DNA from: a virus
Strand: one strand, 5' to 3'
IMG/VR virus record: IMGVR_UViG_3300042326_001267
Location: 1 to 28,362 of that record
Length of the DNA stretch: 28,362 nt
In this document: piece after piece, positions 23,097 through 28,362 of the stretch
Position numbering within the stretch: the first letter of the stretch is position 1
How the letters are laid out: each line of letters starts with the position of its first letter
Made by a program: the position numbers and the translations under genes
The notes under the pieces: generated by a model
What the model was told of the DNA's origin: nothing
Seen by the model: the letters and a program-made list of their open reading frames with translations, nothing else
The model's database searches: none

Positions 23097-24845
23097 ATGG
23101 CAATTAGAAACGCACAACCGATACCTTATAGCAGCCCGATATTCTACGGGGAGGGCGAACTATCATTCAACGAACAGATAGCCCAAGAATGCGGCTTTTA
23201 CGCTTCCCCAATGTGCCTACCTTGGGATTCCAGCGAGGACTTTTGCTTCCAATTCAAGGCGGGAGAAACGGGCAACAATTTGCTTAGTTGCCTACCCGTA
23301 AAAACAGGCACGGCAACGGGCGGCACAGCTTCTACATTGGTTGATACAGGCGGCAACTTTATTGTTAACGGCATACTGCAATACCAGTTCGTTCGCAACG
23401 TGGTAACTGGCGATACCTTTGCGGTAAATACAGGCGGAGTGGCCGCTACCACGTTAACACTTGTTGGAACGCCAAGCGGGGCAAATGCTTTTATTGCTGG
23501 CCAAGGTTACGCAATTTACAGCGTTTTTCTTACCGTTGCATCAATTACAGAGATTAACAACGTGAGCATATTGGCCGACCATTCAATTTGCTTTAATAGG
23601 TTTGACGGCGAGGTGCAAATTAAATTTCCTGTGGGGGCGTCTGGCAATTGGTATCGTGGCACGTTTGAGGTTACTTCGTACAGCCAAGGCACGGCATCGC
23701 TAAACGCAGCATTGGGGCTTACCCTTTACACGCTGCCGATTGCATCGCCCGGCACATTTGATTGGTACTTTGGCGAGCCGTTAAACATTAACCGATTGCA
23801 GTTTTTGACAACGGGTGAGTTTACGGGCTGCATTTCGCTATGCAACAGCGAGGCATATTTGGTAAACAAAACCTACGCATACAGCGTAAACGGCGGGGCG
23901 TGGACGGCATTTACCTACACGGGCGGCGGCTTGCAGAACGGCATCATTGAAAAGTGTATTGAACTGCCTGAGGGCTGCGATGTTTCGGTATGCCTAAGCG
24001 AAGAGGCCGAATGTGCGGTATTCCAAACGATTGGGCAAGACGGCAATTGGAATACCAACATAGCCGCTGGCATTAGCATAGAGGGCAATCAGGTTTGTTT
24101 CAATGGCAGCAGAAAAGATGACTTTGCTTATGCCGAGGGAATTGACTGCGACATTAGCACGATTGTTACCAATGTACAATTTGAACTTACCATTAGCGGG
24201 CATGGCTCAGGCAATGTTCAGGTATGCATTCAAAACAATGACCTATCAGGGCAGGTTTGTTCAAGCCCGCACGGCAGCAACGGGGTTCATACCTTTACGC
24301 TAAGCAACTTCGGCATGGCCGCTGGGCCCAAACGCATTATCATTAAGGCCCACAACAACAATGCTACCCTTTGTGCTACGCTAAAATTCAAGATTCAAAA
24401 CTTCCAGCCCGAAACATTTGCCTGCAGCGAATGCTACCACGTTAAAGAACTGGACTGCGAAACCGAACTAACTTGGAACAACGATACCAATTCATTCGGC
24501 CATGCATACAATACTGGATATACAAATCGAATGTACGTTGAGGGGCGGCTATTGAACGGCAAGATTGTAAGCCTTGCCCACGATGAACGCAAAGGCGTTG
24601 ATTCTTACCAGCGTTCGTTTTTTAGCAACGGCCGAAAGGTAGAAGAACTTGCGATTGATGCGATATTTCCTGCCGCCCACCAAGCTATTGCGGTTGGGCT
24701 TATGCATCGCAACTTCTACGTGAACGGGGTGCAGTACGTTAAGATTGGGGAATACGAACCCGACTACGGGGACACCGCCGAGATTGCACCGTGCATTGTT
24801 GAGGTGGCCAAAAAAGACCAACGGTTTATCGTTAACCCGCTGTAA
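23097..24845 (+). CDS. Large structural protein, probably tail tip or fibre
   Basis: 582 residues. It starts with IRNAQPIPYSSPIFYGEGELSFNEQIAQECGFY and is rich in G, T, N and cysteine. The cysteine-bearing stretches (CISLCNSEAY, CDVSVCLSEEAEC, FACSECYHVKELDCE) resemble beta domains of tail-tip proteins. One segment (410-500 region) carries an HxxGNVQVCIQNND pattern of a jelly-roll carbohydrate-binding type. The last 100 residues (RMYVEGRLLNGKIVSL, QAIAVGLMHRNFYVNGVQYVKIGEY) form a separate domain. Position after the hub-like gene suggests tail tip or receptor binding. Stop overlaps the next start (TAATG). It has its own leaderless promoter box. Confidence 0.68.
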   Translation: MAIRNAQPIPYSSPIFYGEGELSFNEQIAQECGFYASPMCLPWDSSEDFCFQFKAGETGNNLLSCLPVKTGTATGGTASTLVDTGGNFIVNGILQYQFVRNVVTGDTFAVNTGGVAATTLTLVGTPSGANAFIAGQGYAIYSVFLTVASITEINNVSILADHSICFNRFDGEVQIKFPVGASGNWYRGTFEVTSYSQGTASLNAALGLTLYTLPIASPGTFDWYFGEPLNINRLQFLTTGEFTGCISLCNSEAYLVNKTYAYSVNGGAWTAFTYTGGGLQNGIIEKCIELPEGCDVSVCLSEEAECAVFQTIGQDGNWNTNIAAGISIEGNQVCFNGSRKDDFAYAEGIDCDISTIVTNVQFELTISGHGSGNVQVCIQNNDLSGQVCSSPHGSNGVHTFTLSNFGMAAGPKRIIIKAHNNNATLCATLKFKIQNFQPETFACSECYHVKELDCETELTWNNDTNSFGHAYNTGYTNRMYVEGRLLNGKIVSLAHDERKGVDSYQRSFFSNGRKVEELAIDAIFPAAHQAIAVGLMHRNFYVNGVQYVKIGEYEPDYGDTAEIAPCIVEVAKKDQRFIVNPL

Positions 24846-25726
24846 TGACCCGCAAGGAACGGCTTATAAAGAAAATCGCCCAAAGCATGGACGATGTGCC
24901 CGATGCGTTTTTTAGAGGCGTAAAGGCGGCACAGCGTGAGGCGTTTGCTTTAATGGTTTCGGAGTTAGCCGACCTTGCCCTTGATGAAGCTGGCAACGTG
25001 ATCATAAGCCAAGGCAACTTTGCAAAGGTGCAAACGCTTACTAACAAGATGAAGGCCGCATACAACAACCCTAAATACAGCGAGGCGTTGAGGGGCTTTG
25101 TTGATAGCATGACCGAGGGTGCAGAACTTTCGGCAAAGCTAATGGGGGTAATAACCGGGCAGGCATACACGCAAAGTGCCAAGGTTCAGGCCATATTGGG
25201 TAACGCTAAAAGCACAACCTTAGATTTACTATCTACCAACGCCCCAGCCGATGCCGCCGCCGCCTTTCGCAAGGTCATTGAAAACAGCGTGGCCACGGGC
25301 GAAAACTTTGGCCAAGTGCTGAGGAACGTGCGAAAGAACATTGAAGGTAGTGCGGACTTTCAGGGCCGAATGGAAAGGTACGCCAAGCAGAACGCCTACG
25401 ATTTCTATTCAATAAGCCAAGCCCAAGTCATTAACGAAATGACCGAAGAACTTGGCTTCGAGTTCTACGAATACATCGGTGTTGATGTGAAGGGTACGCG
25501 GAGTTTTTGCAGCCAGCGGAACAACCAAATATACCACAGCAAAGAGGTCGAGGCATGGGCTTCGCTTGATTGGGACGGCAAGAACAGGGCAACGAATTCA
25601 AGTACCATTTGGGCACTTCGTGGCGGTTACAATTGCGGGCATCAGTTAATTCCCGTGGCAACCGAAGATGTTCCGCAAAATGTTAAAGACCGGGCCGAGG
25701 CTGCTGGGTTTTATAAGCCTGAATAA
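24845..25726 (+). CDS. MuF-like minor head protein
   Basis: 293 residues. The last third shows the MuF pattern: a helical segment with FYSISQAQVINEMTEELG, then DVKGTRSFCSQRNNQIYHSKEVEAW, the LDWDGKN(R) stretch and GGYNCGHQLIPV near 258-269, equivalent to the GG-x-x-C-x-H ending of MuF. The N-terminal two thirds are helical. MuF proteins are minor head components usually encoded beside the portal, where they help head assembly. Here the gene is placed after tail genes and no portal lies beside it. It overlaps the convergent reverse-strand gene by 16 bases. Confidence 0.82.
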   Translation: MTRKERLIKKIAQSMDDVPDAFFRGVKAAQREAFALMVSELADLALDEAGNVIISQGNFAKVQTLTNKMKAAYNNPKYSEALRGFVDSMTEGAELSAKLMGVITGQAYTQSAKVQAILGNAKSTTLDLLSTNAPADAAAAFRKVIENSVATGENFGQVLRNVRKNIEGSADFQGRMERYAKQNAYDFYSISQAQVINEMTEELGFEFYEYIGVDVKGTRSFCSQRNNQIYHSKEVEAWASLDWDGKNRATNSSTIWALRGGYNCGHQLIPVATEDVPQNVKDRAEAAGFYKPE

Positions 25727-26838
25727 AAGCAGCCTAATTGTCGGCCCTTGCCATCGGTCGTAATTGTATGCCTTGGGTTACCAATTAAGCCAAGCAATTC
25801 GTTTACATCGAATGAATCCACATCGTGAACTATCAAAACGCCATTTTCGGCTACCTTTTTTTGGTAGTATTGCACCAATTCTTGAATAACGCTGGGCCCG
25901 TGATAGCTGTCGTGAAACACCACATCATATTTTTCATCGTTTTGCAGTTCTTTTTCGCCTGATGTTATGCGAAAATCAATTAAATATGGACTGCAAAACG
26001 CAATGTTTGCCTTTAAATGTTCATCGCTGATGTCGATTGTCTTTACCGACATGCCAGCCATTGCCATGGCCTTTGCCCCATGTGCCTTAAAAGTACCTAC
26101 TTCAAGGGCCTTGCCGCCTTTGTATTGCTTGGCCACGTTGTAAATTTCGGTTATGTGCATTTTGTCCGTTATCCACGTATGAGCAAAGTCCCAGTTTTCA
26201 ATTTGTGATTCGGGGTTCCCCCATTCAAAGTCATTGTTACCTTCGTAAATTGAGTAATTTGCTGATGAGTGAAAAGCCAACACTTCTTCATTGGGGATAT
26301 TTGTATTAACGTCCATCACGTTCAACCGCTTGTCGGCCAGCGTTACCAAGTTTTTGAAGACCTGATTTGAAACGCATTGGTCGCCCCATATGTTTTCGTA
26401 CCTGAAATAGTTGTTGTAGCAGAAATCAAATATCGGCTTGTGCTTGCGGTTGGCCACAAACCAACCAGCATTGAAATAGGTTGAGGGCTTTAATCGATAT
26501 TGCTGTTCAAGGCCACGGGTGTGATCATTGTCCCGGTCAAGGCAAAAGTAAACGTCTTTGAAATCGGGCAAATGATCTGCCAAATCGAAATCCCGAACGG
26601 GCCGCCAATCGCAGTCATGATACATTACCAAATCAAGGTCGGGCCAAATATCCCAAATCTTGTACTTCAATGTCCACACCATTTCTTTAAACTGATGCAA
26701 GTTTAATGCATGGTGCAAATGTTCATCCGTTATAATTCGGGTTTCAAGTCCAAGATGCTTACGGACAAGTTCTGCCGATTTTTCAGCGTGCTTCAGGTAA
26801 TCGCCAATGCCGATGGTTACCGCTACGGGTTTTTTCAT
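25711..26838 (-). CDS. Glycosyltransferase-methyltransferase fusion
   Basis: 375 residues. Residues 1 to about 230 look like a GT-A fold glycosyltransferase: VAVTIGIGDYLKHAEK start, MYHDCDWRP at 72-80 with a D-x-D metal motif, YFNAGWFVANR at 121-131 and WGDQCVSN at 151-158. Residues about 235-375 are a class I SAM methyltransferase: ALEVGTFKAHG (244-254), KTIDIS (266-271), VVFHDSYHG (286-294) and NGVLIVHDVDSFD (312-324). One protein may therefore transfer and then methylate a sugar, or decorate a polymer end. Its reverse orientation in a forward-strand region suggests a late-acquired accessory gene; it overlaps the DnaA-like gene by ATGA. Confidence 0.78.
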   Translation of the reverse strand: MKKPVAVTIGIGDYLKHAEKSAELVRKHLGLETRIITDEHLHHALNLHQFKEMVWTLKYKIWDIWPDLDLVMYHDCDWRPVRDFDLADHLPDFKDVYFCLDRDNDHTRGLEQQYRLKPSTYFNAGWFVANRKHKPIFDFCYNNYFRYENIWGDQCVSNQVFKNLVTLADKRLNVMDVNTNIPNEEVLAFHSSANYSIYEGNNDFEWGNPESQIENWDFAHTWITDKMHITEIYNVAKQYKGGKALEVGTFKAHGAKAMAMAGMSVKTIDISDEHLKANIAFCSPYLIDFRITSGEKELQNDEKYDVVFHDSYHGPSVIQELVQYYQKKVAENGVLIVHDVDSFDVNELLGLIGNPRHTITTDGKGRQLGCFYSGL

Positions 26839-27194
26839 TTTGTTGTAGATTGAATTATGTTGTAAATTTTAAACCATTTACCGGGCACGTTTTTTTTGAA
26901 AAACAAAACCCGTTGAACGTGCTGCCCAACCGTTACCCGATTGATGCCGATAAGTTCTGCCGCTTCGCCGCTTGACAACCCTTTCATGGCCACGAAATAA
27001 TAAGACGCAATTCGCTTAATGTCGGAATACTGCCGCCGTGTTGCACCCCGAAATGCGGCGTAATCAACCCCGTAGTATGCACAAAGCGACCAAAGAAAGT
27101 CATCGGCTGCCAGCGAAATGCGGCGATTCAGTTCGCTATTTACCGCAAATTTAAGGTCGAAAAGTTCGGCCAATGAAAGTTGTGCCACGTTCAT
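26835..27194 (-). CDS. DnaA domain IV-like protein
   Basis: 119 residues. Residues about 31-98 follow the DnaA C-terminal layout: DDFLWSLCAYYGVDYAAFRG, a basic RRQYSDIKRIASYYFVAM helix, LSSGEAAELIG and the recognition-type NRVTVGQHVQRV. The match resembles the protein at 2189 in order and spacing (YGV, R-rich helix, IG turn, V-x-H/V-x-x-V), though the RDHSTV core is replaced by NRVTVG. It probably binds DNA and could control its own divergent promoter region or the downstream fusion gene. Coupled to that gene by ATGA. Its promoter box (minus strand 27207-27200) lies five bases before the ATG. Confidence 0.65.
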   Translation of the reverse strand: MNVAQLSLAELFDLKFAVNSELNRRISLAADDFLWSLCAYYGVDYAAFRGATRRQYSDIKRIASYYFVAMKGLSSGEAAELIGINRVTVGQHVQRVLFFKKNVPGKWFKIYNIIQSTTK

Positions 27195-27199
27195 AACTA

Positions 27200-27207
27200 C
27201 AAATGTA
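27200..27207 (-). promoter_or_regulatory. Promoter -7 box TACATTTG (minus strand)
   Basis: Exact TAnnTTTG match on the minus strand ending five bases before the ATG at 27194, giving a nearly leaderless transcript for the DnaA-like/fusion gene pair. A TTTG at 27223-27220 lies only 12 bases upstream, shorter than usual. Confidence 0.6.
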
Positions 27208-27249
27208 CGATTATAGCGACAAATGGGCGAAGGTTTAAAACGGCCTTAC

Positions 27250-27257
27250 TACCTTTG
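27250..27257 (+). promoter_or_regulatory. Promoter -7 box TACCTTTG
   Basis: Exact TAnnTTTG match, 20 bases before the ATG at 27278. The context CTACCTTTGA equals that at 16400. It faces away from the minus-strand promoter at 27200 within an 83-base divergent region. Confidence 0.65.
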
Positions 27258-27277
27258 ATAAACTAAATTTTACAAAT

Positions 27278-27808
27278 ATGAGCTATTCTTGTTTTGACAA
27301 TTTGCCTGTTTACAGCGAAAACGTCTGCGAAATCAATCGGTTAACGGGCATTTCTGCCGTGGCCGTTATTGACAATGACTACACCTTTTTGGACTACACC
27401 GATGCTGCCGAGTGGACTGCCGCTATTGCCGCTGGCGATGTAGCAATCATCAAGGAAATCAAGGCGAACTATCCCGAAGCGGAAGAGGTAACCATTACCA
27501 ACCCACGCCGAGGCACGCCTGACATCCTAACCAAGTTCAACCATACCTTATCGGTAATGGATGCGAACGTGGACAGCAGCAACGATACGTTCTACGAAAC
27601 GCTGAACACCATTGGCAAGTACAAATTGGCTTGGTTCTACTACGAGGAAGATGAAATCCGAGTTGTTGAGCAGCCAGTACGTTGCATCGCAAAACCAGCC
27701 AAGGCTGATGAAAACGATGTGCAGCAATACATGGTTACCTTCGGCTGGCAGTCTGCACCCAATGAATTCCCCGTTCTATACAACGCCCCTGTTGGCGTAT
27801 TTGAATAA
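27278..27808 (+). CDS. Putative structural protein
   Basis: 176 residues, acidic, no signal or membrane segment. It has alternating helices and strands (YTDAAEWTAAIAAGDVAIIKEI; FNHTLSVMDANVDSSNDTFYETLN; YKLAWFYYEEDEIRVVEQPVRCIAKPAK; QQYMVTFGWQS). The compact size, strong own promoter and its own terminator suggest a highly made protein such as a tail tube, decoration or minor capsid protein. I do not recognise the family firmly. It is monocistronic as seen here, which is unusual in this genome. Confidence 0.6.
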   Translation: MSYSCFDNLPVYSENVCEINRLTGISAVAVIDNDYTFLDYTDAAEWTAAIAAGDVAIIKEIKANYPEAEEVTITNPRRGTPDILTKFNHTLSVMDANVDSSNDTFYETLNTIGKYKLAWFYYEEDEIRVVEQPVRCIAKPAKADENDVQQYMVTFGWQSAPNEFPVLYNAPVGVFE

Positions 27809-27832
27809 GCGTTTTTTGGTTTCATGGTATCG

Positions 27833-27861
27833 AAAAGCCCCGACATTTGTTGGGGCTTTTT
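27833..27861 (+). terminator. Rho-independent terminator
   Basis: AAAAGCCCCGAC (27833-27844) pairs with GTTGGGGCTTTT (27849-27860), twelve pairs including one G-U, loop ATTT, then T-rich TGTTTT. The A-T flanks could also work in reverse orientation. Confidence 0.92.
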
Positions 27862-27880
27862 GTTTTAACACTTATTAACA

Positions 27881-27909
27881 TTTGCGTGTTGGTTTTTTAT
27901 TTAGGTTTG
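27881..27909 (+). promoter_or_regulatory. Complete promoter: TTTG-N17-TAGGTTTG
   Basis: The -33 element TTTG (27881-27884) and the -7 box TAGGTTTG (27902-27909) are both perfect and 17 bases apart. This is the best promoter in the window, 16 bases before ATG 27926. Confidence 0.75.
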
Positions 27910-27925
27910 CAGAAACAAATAACCC

Positions 27926-28222
27926 ATGCAACAACCAATTAACTTTTGCGACATTATGGCCCTTGGCTTCAACATGGAAAGCGGGCACGATAGTGTGTTT
28001 GAAATGATGCACGGCTATCCGTACACAATCTTCACGAAGATGCTGGCCCCAACGCTAATGCTGGACTGGCAGCAAACAACACGCCTTTGCGAGGTGCTGG
28101 TAATTCGCCCCGAAGATGGGCATATCTATCAACGCATCCCTGTTACCGATACCAATTCTTTGCAAACGCTTGTTAATTCTTTCAAAAAACCCGAAGCCGA
28201 TACGTGCTATACGGCTTGCTAA
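27926..28222 (+). CDS. Hypothetical protein
   Basis: 98 residues, not recognised. A mixed helical protein with several methionines and aromatics (FCDIMALGFNMESGHDSVFEMMHGYPYTIFTKML), a central DWQQTTRLCEVLVIRPEDGHIYQRIP hairpin and a C-terminal helix. No membrane segment. It has its own strong promoter and follows a terminator, so it forms a separate transcription unit. The stop codon overlaps the first arm of an inverted repeat. Confidence 0.62.
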   Translation: MQQPINFCDIMALGFNMESGHDSVFEMMHGYPYTIFTKMLAPTLMLDWQQTTRLCEVLVIRPEDGHIYQRIPVTDTNSLQTLVNSFKKPEADTCYTAC

Positions 28223-28292
28223 CACGAAATTAAACTGAAACAAAATGTGCATAGAAAGAGCGCTCCGCCCCGCTTTTGTGTATGCAGTGTTA
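28220..28292 (+). repeat. Inverted repeat / hairpin between genes
   Basis: TAACAC (28220-28225) is complementary to GTGTTA (28287-28292). Inside, TGCATA (28248-28253) pairs with TATGCA (28281-28286) and AAGAGCG (28256-28262) pairs with CGCTTTT (28271-28277), loop CTCCGCCC. No T run follows. The 91-base gap 28223-28313 holds nothing else I can support. Confidence 0.45.
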
Positions 28293-28313
28293 TAGGGCGT
28301 TATTTTAAATGAT

Positions 28314-28362
28314 ATGAATGAATTAAAACTAAGAGATTTTTTTGCTTGTCAAGTTATAAGCG
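28314..28362 (+). CDS. Start of a small phage protein, cut by the window edge
   Basis: Sixteen residues are visible, MNELKLRDFFACQVIS, running off the right edge. The (L/I)RD(F/Y)FA motif near an N-terminus is one I recall from small uncharacterised phage proteins. The start follows an A/T-rich leader. Nothing can be said about the rest. Confidence 0.5.
   Translation, partial: MNELKLRDFFACQVIS

Noticed and set aside
28220-28300. True integron attC site
   Set aside because: Left and right arms are separated from the inner helix by very different lengths (22 against 0 bases) and the R-box consensus is only partly met; no integrase is seen.

Overview
This window reads as part of a tailed-phage genome (siphovirus-like, because it encodes a tape measure protein of about 1,037 residues) that infects, or is integrated in, a member of the Bacteroidota. 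Three things point to that host group. Several genes follow promoter boxes of the Bacteroidota form TAnnTTTG (23085, 27250, 27902, 16401, 4603, and 27207 on the minus strand). Classical Shine-Dalgarno sequences are mostly absent and starts sit behind A-rich leaders. Many proteins look like families I know from Bacteroidota phages. I see no integrase, repressor or tRNA, so lifestyle cannot be decided. Both ends cut through genes.

Left part (1-7000): the tail of a lysozyme-like gene; an alanine-rich Imm5-like gene; an ERF annealing protein with a YqaJ-type exonuclease (a two-part recombination system); a small protein resembling the DNA-binding domain of DnaA; SSB with a terminator after it; three small unknown genes; a promoter plus a strongly folded RNA-like element; a replication initiator gene that carries four tandem 11-bp iterons and a C-free tract inside its coding sequence (probable origin); a Mom-like DNA-modification protein; and a DnaC-like helicase loader.

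Middle part (7000-17000): two small unknown genes, a VRR-NUC nuclease, a TylF-type methyltransferase that looks like an inserted cassette, a ParB/Srx protein, terminase small and large subunits, three proteins likely connected with head-tail or tail completion, a tail-fibre protein with two fibre repeats, an AT-rich arabinofuranosidase/lectin-like protein, an amidase endolysin, a metallophosphoesterase, a spanin-like protein and a membrane protein. Most of these genes overlap by 1-16 bases and are probably translated in a coupled way.

Right part (17000-28362): a tail assembly chaperone with a likely -1 frameshift extension, the tape measure, two large tail/baseplate proteins, a MuF-like minor head protein, then a reverse-strand pair (second DnaA-domain-IV-like protein and a glycosyltransferase-methyltransferase fusion), and finally forward-strand genes with their own promoters and a terminator.

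The most notable points are the intragenic origin, the folded RNA element before it, two genes each flanked by short direct repeats that include the stop/start junction, the reverse-strand sugar-transfer/methylation gene with its DnaA-like partner, and the absence of any recognisable portal or major capsid gene although terminase, tail and MuF genes are all present. Functions are assigned by reading motifs only; no database search was possible.
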